In this document: positions 1-7,628 of the stretch, piece by piece
Layout: every line of letters begins with the position of its first letter
Numbering within the stretch: the stretch's first letter is position 1
Assembly (NCBI RefSeq): GCF_014236655.1
Contig: NZ_JACMYG010000003.1
Location: 186,001 to 250,000, forward strand
Length of the DNA: 64,000 nt
Source of the DNA: Pseudomonas kielensis
GTDB lineage: Bacteria; Pseudomonadota; Gammaproteobacteria; Pseudomonadales; Pseudomonadaceae
Direction of reading: 5' to 3'
Notes under the pieces: model-generated
What the model saw: only the letters and a program-made list of their open reading frames with translations
The model's database searches: none
What the model was told of the DNA's origin: nothing
Program-made: the position numbers and the translations under genes

Positions 1-168
1 TATCGACAAGCTTGGAAAGTTTCTCCAGTCCTAAGGGTAGTTAGCTTTATCTGGTGAAAATCAGGCGCTCAACAGCGCCTGACGGCACCGTCTTGCCGGA
101 ATTTAACGAACATATATTTAGCCCAGACAACATGGCCATAAATAAGGCCACTATAAAAAGAGGTGCAC

Positions 169-1446
169 ATGAAAAGCCGCCTTCTCGTTAAAGCGATAGT
201 TGTCGCGATGATTTTCGGCATAGTCCTAGGAGGCACGCTCCACAGTCAGCTGGATGCTGCGGCCGCAAAAGAAATTTCCGGATACCTGAACCTGGTCACT
301 GACGTGTTTTTACGTCTGATCAAAATGGTTATCGCACCGTTGGTGCTTGCTACCCTGGTGACCGGGGTTGCCAGCATGTCAGGGAACGGTTCGATGGGCC
401 GTATCGGCTTTAAAGCCATCACCTGGTTCCTGGTTGCCTCTCTGGTATCCCTGTCCATCGGTTTGCTCTTCGCCAACATTTTCCAGCCAGGTGTCGGTCT
501 GAACCTGACCGTGAACGGTGAAGCCGTGAGTACGGGCTTGAACACTTCTGGCTTTAGCCTGCCGATCTTCCTCACCCATGTATTTCCTCGAAGCATTATT
601 GAGGCAATGGGTACAAACGAAGTGCTGCAGATCGTAGTGTTCTCGCTGTTCTTCGGCTCTGCATTAGCGTTCGTCAAGGGCAGAGGCAAAGGCAAGTCCA
701 TCATCGTGGACATGCTCGAAGAATTGGCCAATGTCATGTTCAGGGTCACCGATTACGTCATGTATGTGGCGCCACTGGCTGTATTTTCAGCCATCGCCGC
801 CACCATCACCGTGCATGGTCTGGAAATGGTCGTGACCTTTGGCAAGATGGTTGGGCAGTTTTACCTAGGTTTGGCAATTCTGTGGTCGTTAATTACGCTT
901 GCCGGCTACATGGCCCTCGGCCCACGCATCAAAGACCTGTTCAAGCATATGCGTGAGCCAATTCTGATCGCCTTCTCTACCGCGAGCAGTGAAGCCGCGT
1001 ACCCGAAAACCATTGCCGCCATGGACAAGTTTGGCGCCAACAAACGTGTCAGCAGCTTCGTCCTGCCGTTGGGTTACTCATTCAACCTGGATGGCTCGAT
1101 GATGTACCAAGCCTTCATCGTGATGTTCATCGCGCAGGCGTACAACATTGAAATGACTGTCTCCCACCAGGTCATGGTGTTGCTGACGCTACTGGTTATC
1201 AGCAAAGGTACCGCAGGTGTAGCGCGGGGCGCTCTGGTCGTCCTGGCTGCGGGTCTGCCGATGATGGGCCTTCCGGAAGCAGGCCTGCTTCTCATCCTCG
1301 CCGTTGACCCCATCCTGGACATGGGGCGCACCGCTACCAACGTATTTGGCTGCGGTGTCGCAACAGCCGTCATCGGCCGACACGGTAATGAGCATGAGGA
1401 AGTTGAAACTGCAATTGATGCTGAGAAAAGTCCTCAAGTCGTTTAA
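169..1446 (+). CDS. Dicarboxylate/amino acid:cation symporter (DAACS family)
   Basis: This 425-residue inner-membrane carrier belongs to the GltP/DctA family, which imports glutamate, aspartate or C4-dicarboxylates with protons or sodium ions. An N-terminal hydrophobic helix is followed by alternating hydrophobic segments. The family core is clear: the serine-rich re-entrant loop reads FSTASSEAAYP and the helix after it reads GYSFNLDGSMMYQ, with the transport NxD (NLDG) signature; the C-terminal part has MGRTATNVFG. ATG at 169 is chosen over GTG at 163 because AAAGAGG ends only a few bases before and would overlap the GTG. It lies upstream of an asparaginase remnant and RidA/RraA-like genes, so aspartate or glutamate is a reasonable substrate guess. 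The exact substrate cannot be read from sequence. Confidence 0.9.
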   Translation: MKSRLLVKAIVVAMIFGIVLGGTLHSQLDAAAAKEISGYLNLVTDVFLRLIKMVIAPLVLATLVTGVASMSGNGSMGRIGFKAITWFLVASLVSLSIGLLFANIFQPGVGLNLTVNGEAVSTGLNTSGFSLPIFLTHVFPRSIIEAMGTNEVLQIVVFSLFFGSALAFVKGRGKGKSIIVDMLEELANVMFRVTDYVMYVAPLAVFSAIAATITVHGLEMVVTFGKMVGQFYLGLAILWSLITLAGYMALGPRIKDLFKHMREPILIAFSTASSEAAYPKTIAAMDKFGANKRVSSFVLPLGYSFNLDGSMMYQAFIVMFIAQAYNIEMTVSHQVMVLLTLLVISKGTAGVARGALVVLAAGLPMMGLPEAGLLLILAVDPILDMGRTATNVFGCGVATAVIGRHGNEHEEVETAIDAEKSPQVV

Positions 1447-1475
1447 TCAAAACATAATAATAAGAGAAGCGAAGA

Positions 1476-1833
1476 ATGACGATCAAACCCCTGGGCTTCA
1501 ATAGCCGCTATAACTTCAGTCTCACACTGTTGGCGAGGTTTATGCTCTCGATCTTGGCAGGCTTAACCATTGGCGTTCCGTTTGCGCTCGCCCACGAAAA
1601 AAACCATGAGTTCGAATAATCAACAAGTGGGATTGCCAAGTCTCCTGTTACTTGCAACGGGTGGAGCTATCGCAGGCTCCGCCAGCAATCGTGACATCGG
1701 TGACACCCAAAGCGGCTTTGTGGCATCGATGGATCTAAACACACAGTAGTCTCGGATTCTCCCAAACTTCTATTCGCGAGCGGCGTCACCGACGCCTGGC
1801 AAGGTTCAGGCAGCCTCCACAAACGCTCATTGA
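1476..1833 (+). pseudogene. Remnant of periplasmic L-asparaginase/glutaminase (internally deleted, frameshifted)
   Basis: Three pieces of a type II asparaginase can be read in order. Positions 1476-1619 encode a 47-residue start with a signal peptide (hydrophobic core, cleavage likely after FALA). In the next frame, from 1606, comes the N-terminal active-site loop LLLLATGGAIAGSASN, matching the family ILATGGTIAG. The same frame then jumps to GFVASMDLNTQ, which matches the family C-terminal GFVASGTLNPQKAR. A TAG at 1747 sits where family members have lysine, followed by SRIL. About 280 residues between the two ends are missing, and the nucleophile threonine (ATGGT) is alanine here. The gene sat between the symporter and the RidA-like gene. 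The identification rests on short matches but in the correct order and positions. Confidence 0.72.
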
Positions 1834-1899
1834 TACATCCAAGAGCTGACGCCGTAGGCATCGCTTGCTGCGCCGGCTCCACCCTAGAAAAGGTTACTT

Positions 1900-2289
1900 A
1901 TGAAAATTGTTAGCACCGCTGCGGCTTCCCAACCTGCCGGTCACTACTCGCAAGCGGTTATTCACCAAGGCTCGCTTTACATTTCGGGCCAGCTTCCCGT
2001 TAGTCCGGACGGCACTCACAACGTTGAGGCGTCGTTCACCGAACAGGCACAAGTTGCACTGAACAACCTGCTGGCCATCCTGCATGCCGCAGATTGCTCT
2101 CCCAGCGACCTGATCAAAGTCACTGTTTACGTCGCAGGCGTGAAGCACTGGCCGGCCTTTGACCGGATCTACTCCGAAATGTTGGGCAGCCACCGTCCAG
2201 CTCGCGCCGTGGTACCGGTACCAGAGCTGCACCATGGCTACCTGGTTGAGATTGAGGCAGTTGCACGCACTGAAACCAACGCTGCTTGA
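1900..2289 (+). CDS. RidA family (YjgF/YER057c/UK114) protein, 2-iminobutanoate deaminase-like
   Basis: A 129-residue cytosolic protein of the usual RidA length. Family members hydrolyse reactive enamine/imine intermediates made by PLP enzymes and work as trimers. Visible landmarks are the N-terminal AGHYSQAVIHQGSLYISGQLP segment (split here by family spacing), the central QVALNNLLAILHAADC stretch, and the C-terminal PARAVVPVPELHHGYLVEIEAVA, which replaces the common R..V.V..LP...VEIE..A motif and keeps an arginine of the substrate pocket (PARA). A ribosome site AAAAGG precedes ATG 1900. It is in an apparent operon with the downstream RraA-like gene, and beside the asparaginase remnant. RidA-like paralogues differ in substrate, so no specific reaction is assigned. 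Confidence 0.88.
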   Translation: MKIVSTAAASQPAGHYSQAVIHQGSLYISGQLPVSPDGTHNVEASFTEQAQVALNNLLAILHAADCSPSDLIKVTVYVAGVKHWPAFDRIYSEMLGSHRPARAVVPVPELHHGYLVEIEAVARTETNAA

Positions 2290-2332
2290 AGCGCTGAAGG
2301 TACGTCCATTTCTGGCATTTCAGAGGAGATCG

Positions 2333-3031
2333 ATGATGCTCAATGTCGCGTCGAATGAAGCTTGGCCCACGGGCTTCCAAATCAATCCATCACCCGCTGT
2401 TATCCCTGAAGAGTGGCTGACTGCGTACAGCCAAGTCCCCAGCGCAATCATCAGTGATTGTTTGGGCCGCAACGTAGGCGGGCTGGGACTTCGCCCATTT
2501 CACGGACGCGGCCATATGTGTGGCACAGCGATTACCGTGCGAGTTCGCCCCGGCGATAACCTGATGACGCTTAAAGCCATTCAGATGGCACGTCCCGGGG
2601 ACATCCTGGTGGTTGATGGCAGTGGGGACCAGACTAGAGCCATCATTGGGGGGATCATGCGGGCGATGGCTCTCAAAGCCGGGATCGTCGGGATCGTCAT
2701 AAACGGTGTGCTTCGTGACCATGACGACTGGCTGGACGGCAAGATGCCGATTTTCGCCCTCGGCTGCGTCCACCGTGGCCCAAGTACGGACGGTGCGGGT
2801 GAGATCAATATCCCAGTGTCGTGCGCAGGGCTGGTCGTTAATCCGGGTGACCTGGTGATAGGCGATTCCGACGGCGTTGTTGCCATCGCTCAGGACCAGC
2901 TCGCAAGGGTTTATGAACGCTGCCGCCAACTGCTGGATCGGGAAGCGTCGATCCTCAAGGGAATTGAAGACGGCACGCTTGACCCTGATCGGTTCAATGC
3001 GATGCTCAGGGCCAAAGGCTGTCCTGTGTAG
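2333..3031 (+). CDS. RraA-like / 4-hydroxy-4-methyl-2-oxoglutarate aldolase family protein
   Basis: A 232-residue protein of the RraA/HMG-aldolase superfamily, whose members are either divalent-metal aldolases and decarboxylases of 2-oxo acids or inhibitors of RNase E. The family core is visible as SAIISDCLGR, GTAITVRVRPGDN, GDILVVDG, GGIMRAMALKAGIVGIVINGVLRD and VNPGDLVIGDSDGVVAI. The GxxxxxxAxxxGxxGxVxxGxxRD pattern with the following aspartate fits the catalytic aldolase branch better than RNase regulators. The reading frame is open back to 2159, but AGAGGAG at 2322-2328 points to ATG 2333 or ATG 2336. It follows the RidA-like gene by 43 bp and is convergent with the regulator at 3054-3680. 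Confidence 0.85.
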   Translation: MMLNVASNEAWPTGFQINPSPAVIPEEWLTAYSQVPSAIISDCLGRNVGGLGLRPFHGRGHMCGTAITVRVRPGDNLMTLKAIQMARPGDILVVDGSGDQTRAIIGGIMRAMALKAGIVGIVINGVLRDHDDWLDGKMPIFALGCVHRGPSTDGAGEINIPVSCAGLVVNPGDLVIGDSDGVVAIAQDQLARVYERCRQLLDREASILKGIEDGTLDPDRFNAMLRAKGCPV

Positions 3032-3053
3032 GCGAGCCCATACGAGGTGTTGA

Positions 3054-3680
3054 TCACCTCGTATCGCTATACACCGTTGCGCGGGATACGCCGAGGTGTG
3101 AAGCCACCGTTTCCATGGCCTTTCTGATATCCAGGAGGCCACACTCCTTCAACTCCTGAAGTAATACTCGCCGATCGCCAGCCTTCAGCGCACGGGGAGA
3201 CGTGGATAGCCGTGCAGCAAACTGATCAATGCGCGCGCGAATCGTTTCTGCACCGCTCGATTCGAGCGACTCATGCGGACGATCGCCACTGAAGGATCCG
3301 AACTGATCCAGCATGCCCTGCAGCCCCCTAAACAGGGTGAGATCAACGTTCATGCAGAGCGCGGCCACATACCGTCCAGTAGAGTCCTTGATTCCAATAG
3401 ACGTGCTTTTGGCCTGGCGCCCATCTTTGAATTGATTGGGATAATTGGCAATTATTTGGGGATAGGCGGGATCGGCAATCCGGGCAAGCCCCAGCTCGGT
3501 AGCCGATTGCCCGGTCTCCCTGCCAGAAAGATTATTGTGAATGGCCAATATTGCGTGCTCGGGATCTCGCAGATCGTGCAATACGACTTCGCAAAATGGG
3601 CTGAAGGTCTGGCTCAAGCCTTCTGCTATTTGCTCCAACTGACTGATCAGCGCCTGTTGCTCAGGGGTAGTTTTCTTCAT
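3054..3680 (-). CDS. YheO/DauR-type transcriptional regulator (PAS-like domain plus HTH)
   Basis: A 208-residue cytosolic DNA-binding protein. Residues about 15-125 form the YheO-like PAS domain (FCEVVLHDLRDPEHAILAI, ending with a TGRYVAALCMNVDLT strand) and residues about 165-208 a helix-turn-helix of the DauR type, ending in VASHLGVSRATVYSDTR. DauR in Pseudomonas aeruginosa represses D-arginine catabolism; related proteins often sit beside RidA and amino-acid dehydrogenase or transport genes. Here it converges on the symporter/RidA/RraA genes and is the likely local regulator. ATG 3680 is preferred over a TTG at 3698 because GGA lies at a suitable distance upstream. The inducer is unknown. 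Confidence 0.85.
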   Translation of the reverse strand: MKKTTPEQQALISQLEQIAEGLSQTFSPFCEVVLHDLRDPEHAILAIHNNLSGRETGQSATELGLARIADPAYPQIIANYPNQFKDGRQAKSTSIGIKDSTGRYVAALCMNVDLTLFRGLQGMLDQFGSFSGDRPHESLESSGAETIRARIDQFAARLSTSPRALKAGDRRVLLQELKECGLLDIRKAMETVASHLGVSRATVYSDTR

Positions 3681-3698
3681 CGTGAAGATGTCCAGCAA

Positions 3699-4081
3699 AA
3701 GTAAAGGTTTCAGTGAGAGGACGATAACAGGCTATGACCCGCTTTTCTCAGTGCCTTTCGTTTTGAATGATTCACTCAAGAAAGAAGCCAGAGCCTGTAT
3801 GTTTCGGGATCTGTCTTTTCTGGTCGGTATCAGCAAAAGAATCGGGGCGGTCTCGAACTCCCATTCCGCCATCACGCGGATCAGGCTTCCTAACTAACTC
3901 CAGCGAACAAGCCCCAGCATTCTTGGTCGTCTAGTCTGAAGTCCCAGCTGGGCTGGAGCTTCCAAACACGGAACTACAATACCGTTATTGCGTACACCGT
4001 CGATCCGCCCGTGACCCAGGTCAGCACCGACCGCCTCGAAAACCGTTAGGTTATTGACGCTGATAACTGGAGTCTAACCGC
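3699..4081. other. Intergenic stretch, no supported gene
   Basis: This gap between the regulator and the flavoreductase has no ORF I can support. A plus-strand frame that starts at 3682 runs 71 codons but shows no motif or ribosome site. The last 120 bases before 4060 have a protein-like reading frame that includes YNTVIAYTVDPPVTQVST and ends at TAG 4048-4050, with no start codon, which may be the tail of a decayed gene. The promoter of the gene at 4082 should lie here, but no clear box stands out. Confidence 0.4.
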
Positions 4082-5335
4082 ATGAAAAGCTGGCATTGCG
4101 TCGTGAGTATACTGCTGATCACTACGCTTACCATTTTGCTCGAAATTCCTTCTGATACCTGGATGACCTCGGCCACCCTCAGCTTGGTGCTGGGTGCCTC
4201 GGCATTGGCCAACATGGCGGTGTCATGCCTGCTGGCCGCTCGTTGGCACCTCATCGAGCGACTGTTCGGCGGGCTGGATCGGGTGTATGAAACGCACAAA
4301 TGGCTGGGAATCTGGGCGTTGGTCTTCGCCAGCTACCACCTGGTGTTCAAAGCCAACCTGGACGCCTGGAACAGTGCCGCGATTTTGGAGTTTTCCAAGT
4401 ACTGGACTCGCATGGTGCGCCAACTTAGCTATGTAGCACTGGGGATGATCGTGCTGCTGGCCCTGAACCGAAACATTCCCTACAGCGTCTGGCGCTGGTG
4501 GCACAAGCTCTCTGGCCCCCTGTTCCTGATCGTCATTGCCCATTGGCTGAGCTTCAAGTCACCGATTACCCTGAACAGCCCCTCTGGCATCTGGTTGGCC
4601 GTACTCTGTGGATTGGGGGTCATTGCGGCCCTGTACAAGCTGGTGCTTTACCCCTTCATCGCCACTGCGGGCGAGTACAAGGTTGCTGCAGTGTCCATCG
4701 GCAAAGGCTCCCTACACCTGGAGCTGGCACCGGTCCATCGCGGCTTTCCGTTCAAGGCCGGGCAATTCGCGTTCCTGGCAATGAAGGAAAAGGGTCTGCG
4801 TGAACCGCACCCGTTTACGATCGCCAGCGCCCATAAAGACAACGGTCACATCCACTTCGTGATCCGCGCCTTGGGCGACTATACCCACGCGCTGCGCAAA
4901 CAGGTCAAGGTCGGCATGCTAGCCGATATCTACGCCCCTTACGGGCACTTCAAACGCCTGCCCGATGCCCAGCGGGAGATCTGGATTGGTGGCGGGGTGG
5001 GCATTTCGCCATTCGTTTCCTGGTTGCAGGACAAAGCTGCCAAGCGCTTCGACAATGTCACGCTGGTTTACTGCTTCAACCCCTCGCGCGCGTTCCCCAG
5101 TGTCGAGCATATGAAGACGATGGCTGAAGAGCGCAGCGCCGAGTTCGTCGGCCATGACAGCAGTGCCGACAAACTGGCCGAAACCTTGCGCAAGGTTTCC
5201 CGCGAAACCGACCCAGAGCAAATCCAGATCAGCTTCTGCGGCCCCAAAGGGCTGCTGGCTCAGGTCAAGGAACTGATGCGCGAACAGCGAATTCCAGAAC
5301 GCAATCTGCGTTATGAGTTCTTCGAGTTCCGCTAG
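4082..5335 (+). CDS. Ferric reductase-like transmembrane / ferredoxin reductase-type flavoprotein
   Basis: A 417-residue membrane oxidoreductase. The N-terminal half has about six hydrophobic helices with paired histidines in KWLGIWALVFASYHLVFK and WRWWHKLSGPLFLIVIAHWL, as expected for heme-binding ferric-reductase domains. The C-terminal half is a soluble FAD/NAD(P) module: HPFTIASA (FAD binding, RxYS variant), the glycine loop IWIGGGVGISPFVSW, and the C-terminal FCGPKGLL and YEFFEFR. Family members pass electrons from NAD(P)H through FAD and heme to Fe3+ or another acceptor. ATG 4082 is in a suitable N-terminal position; ribosome site weak. The neighbouring iron-uptake genes make a ferric-reductase role plausible but not proven. 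Confidence 0.85.
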   Translation: MKSWHCVVSILLITTLTILLEIPSDTWMTSATLSLVLGASALANMAVSCLLAARWHLIERLFGGLDRVYETHKWLGIWALVFASYHLVFKANLDAWNSAAILEFSKYWTRMVRQLSYVALGMIVLLALNRNIPYSVWRWWHKLSGPLFLIVIAHWLSFKSPITLNSPSGIWLAVLCGLGVIAALYKLVLYPFIATAGEYKVAAVSIGKGSLHLELAPVHRGFPFKAGQFAFLAMKEKGLREPHPFTIASAHKDNGHIHFVIRALGDYTHALRKQVKVGMLADIYAPYGHFKRLPDAQREIWIGGGVGISPFVSWLQDKAAKRFDNVTLVYCFNPSRAFPSVEHMKTMAEERSAEFVGHDSSADKLAETLRKVSRETDPEQIQISFCGPKGLLAQVKELMREQRIPERNLRYEFFEFR

Positions 5336-6017
5336 TTAAAAAGGCTGAATGTTGCCCTAGCGCGTCTGTCCGGAACCCAATCCATCTTCGGTCAGATAAG
5401 GGCTGCGACACGGGTCAGTTGAGTCCTGAACAGGGTAGTGCTCATACGTTGTCAGTCCGGCGTCATGAGCACTGCTAGCGTCAACTTGATGAACTCTTCG
5501 TTGCGGTCGATTGTCCAGAGCGCCGCGAACGTTGTCGGCGACGTCTGCAGGGCCGCGAGCTTCCACCCAGTTGGATCGTTCCATGATGGCAGGTGCATTC
5601 AGTTTTTGTGCGCGCCGTCACTTCCCCCAAGGCCGTTTTCTAGTATCGCGTCAGGCAACAAGTTGAAATGCAGGATTGGATCCAACCTGATAGAGTTCGA
5701 TCACCTGCCCAACTCTGGCTCTTTACCAAGCATGGATTGCTAGGCCAGCGTTGAGTAGGTTCTTGATTTCCTCCGTGTCCGCTCGGGCCTTGATGGTCTT
5801 CTAGCGACCTGCGCCAGGACAGGCGTACTGATCAATCCGTCAGAAAACCCTCCAGAGCAGGTGTCAGCCATTCTGGTTGATCTCCAGGTGCTGGCCATCC
5901 TGGCATGGCATTTTTGATGATGCCTTGTTCAATGCCGCCGCAGAGCCACATGGACGCTTTACCTTGGGGCCTGAAGCCTTTGCTTGCACGAGCACGAGCT
6001 TACACTGCTAGAATGCG
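5336..6017. other. Long intergenic stretch with possible decayed coding sequence
   Basis: No intact gene is supported in these 680 bases. On the minus strand between about 5600 and 5450, one frame reads ALQTSPTTFAALWTIDRN followed by EEFIKLTLAVLMTPD and a stop, which is very protein-like, and a second frame around 5710-5650 reads VIELYQVGSNPAFQL. The pieces are in different frames and interrupted by stops, so this may be the remains of one minus-strand gene. I do not recognise the family. The end of the stretch (from about 6000) is the promoter region of the sigma-factor gene. Confidence 0.35.
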
Positions 6018-6036
6018 ATGAATTCTCATTCATATC
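6008..6036 (+). promoter_or_regulatory. Possible weak Fur box at the sigma factor start
   Basis: The AT-rich stretch around GATGAATTCTCATTCA overlaps the proposed ATG of the FecI-like gene and has an imperfect inverted repeat ATGA-N4-TCAT. It is only a weak match to the 19-bp Fur consensus. Iron control of FecI-type genes is common, so the position is sensible. If it is an operator, the true start codon may lie downstream of 6018. Confidence 0.3.
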
Positions 6037-6587
6037 TCTCCTATACCGTGCAGTCCACTTCCTCGGCAAACCGCCACCCGAATCAAGCCATCGCTCAGCT
6101 CTACAGCCACCATCACGGTTGGCTGCAACGCTGGCTGCACAAGCGCCTGGGCAACGCCGCCGATGCGGGGGATCTGGCCCAGGATACGTTCGTGCGGCTG
6201 CTCAGCAGCGCATCTGGCGTGCCGCTGAACGTCACGACGCCGCGCGCCTATCTGGCAACCATCGCCAATCGCCTTTCCATCAATCTCTACCGCCGTCGCT
6301 CACTGGAGCAGGCCTACTTGACCCTGCTGGCGCAAACACCGGAAGACCTGGCACCGTCACCGGAACACCAGGCGCTGGTGCTCGAGGCCCTCGATGAGAT
6401 CGACCAGGTACTGGCCCGATTGCCAGCCAGAAGCCGGCAGGCGTTCCTGATGGCGCAGTTGGAGGGGTGTACGCAGGAAGAGATCGCCCGCCGCCTCAGC
6501 CTCAGTGTGCGTTCGGTGCAACGCTATCTGGCGCGGGCTTTCGAAGAATGCATCATGCTCGCCAGCCAGGGCGCGCTGCATGAGTGA
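6018..6587 (+). CDS. FecI-type ECF sigma factor
   Basis: A 189-residue extracytoplasmic-function sigma-70 factor of the iron-starvation group. Region 2 is visible as AIAQLYSHHHGWLQRWLHKRLGNAADAGDLAQDTFVRLL, read in two blocks, and region 4 as LPARSRQAFLMAQLEGCTQEE followed by IARRLSLSVRSVQRYLARA. Such factors direct RNA polymerase to the promoter of a cognate TonB receptor after a signal from an anti-sigma FecR protein. Both partners follow directly. The stop overlaps the start of the next gene by 8 bp. The N-terminus before about residue 20 is not conserved, so a start slightly downstream is possible. Confidence 0.92.
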   Translation: MNSHSYLSYTVQSTSSANRHPNQAIAQLYSHHHGWLQRWLHKRLGNAADAGDLAQDTFVRLLSSASGVPLNVTTPRAYLATIANRLSINLYRRRSLEQAYLTLLAQTPEDLAPSPEHQALVLEALDEIDQVLARLPARSRQAFLMAQLEGCTQEEIARRLSLSVRSVQRYLARAFEECIMLASQGALHE

Positions 6588-7542
6588 TGCGCCCATCGAC
6601 CGGCGCATTGCCCGTGAAGCGGCAAGCTGGTTCGTGCGCCTGCAGAACCGCGCCGCCGGGGCTGCCGAGCACGCCGCTGGCGCTGAGTGGCGGGCGCGGC
6701 ACGCTGATCACGAACGCGCCTGGCAACTGGCCGAGCGCTTCAGCGAACGAAGCCAGCAGTTAGCGGGTGATGCCGCGCGGGCAGCGTTAGAGCGCCCACG
6801 CAGCCCGGATCGGCGAAAGACGCTCAAGACCCTCGCGTTGCTGATCGCCGCCGCCCCGCTCGGATTCGCAGCACAGCAACGCCTGCCGTGGCGCGAGTGG
6901 CAGGCGGACGAGCGCACCGCCACGGGGCAGCAGCGCACGCTGCATCTGCCGGAGGGTGGGCAGATTCGCCTGAACACGGGCAGCGCCGTCGATATCGCCT
7001 ACGACGACAGCGTTCGTCGCGTGCGCCTGATCGCCGGAGAGATACTTGTCGAGGTGCCCCGCGAGCATGGCAGGCGGCCATTCATTGTCGATACCGCCGA
7101 AGCACAACTCACCTTGCTCGGCAGCCGTCTTCTGGTGCGACAGTACCCGCACAGCACTTACCTTGCCGCACTGCAGGGCGCTGTCCTGGTGCGTCCGCGA
7201 CTGTCACGAGCCGATGAGGGCCTGATGCACCTGGCGGTCGGCCGGCAGACCCATGTCAGTCCCCTGGCGGCACTGCCCTCAGAGGCATTGGCGCAGCATC
7301 GTCTGGACTGGATAAGCGGCGTGCTGCGCGCAGAAAAGATGCGCCTCGATGCCTTTATCCGCGAACTGGATCGCTATCGCCCCGGCCTGCTGCGGTGCGA
7401 TCCAGCAGTAGCCGGGCTGTTGATTTCCGGTACCTTCCAGTTGCGTGACACCGACCAGATTCTTCACGCCCTGAGCCAGACTCTGCCGGTAAGCGTCCAC
7501 TACCGTACGCCCTATTGGGTCACTCTCACGGCGCGCGCGTAA
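6580..7542 (+). CDS. FecR-type anti-sigma / sigma regulator
   Basis: A 320-residue inner-membrane regulator. Residues 1-85 are the cytosolic DUF4880-like domain (RRIAREAASWFVRLQN..., with ..WRARHADHERAWQLAE..). A single hydrophobic segment (TLKTLALLIAAAPLGFAA) crosses the membrane, and the periplasmic FecR domain includes LPEGGQIRLNTGSAVDIAY, GEILVEVPRE and RPFIVDTAEAQLTLLGSRLLVRQ, in separate strands. A C-terminal STN-like tail follows. It senses the occupied TonB receptor and controls the upstream sigma factor. ATG 6580 overlaps the sigma stop, which is usual for fecIR pairs and supports translational coupling. Confidence 0.92.
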   Translation: MSDAPIDRRIAREAASWFVRLQNRAAGAAEHAAGAEWRARHADHERAWQLAERFSERSQQLAGDAARAALERPRSPDRRKTLKTLALLIAAAPLGFAAQQRLPWREWQADERTATGQQRTLHLPEGGQIRLNTGSAVDIAYDDSVRRVRLIAGEILVEVPREHGRRPFIVDTAEAQLTLLGSRLLVRQYPHSTYLAALQGAVLVRPRLSRADEGLMHLAVGRQTHVSPLAALPSEALAQHRLDWISGVLRAEKMRLDAFIRELDRYRPGLLRCDPAVAGLLISGTFQLRDTDQILHALSQTLPVSVHYRTPYWVTLTARA

Positions 7543-7543
7543 A

Positions 7544-7562
7544 CTTAATAAGAATCATTGTC
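7544..7562 (+). promoter_or_regulatory. Fur box upstream of the TonB receptor
   Basis: The 19 bases starting at 7544 read CTTAATAAGAATCATTGTC. By hand alignment with the Fur consensus GATAATGATAATCATTATC, 14 positions match, including the full AATCATT core. It lies 67 bp before the receptor start and right after the fecR stop, so it is well placed for iron repression of the receptor. Confidence 0.65.
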
Positions 7563-7628
7563 GTATTTTCCTCGGGTTGCGTGTCCCTCCTGTAACCACA
7601 TCAATTTTTACAGGGCTGGGACGAACAC

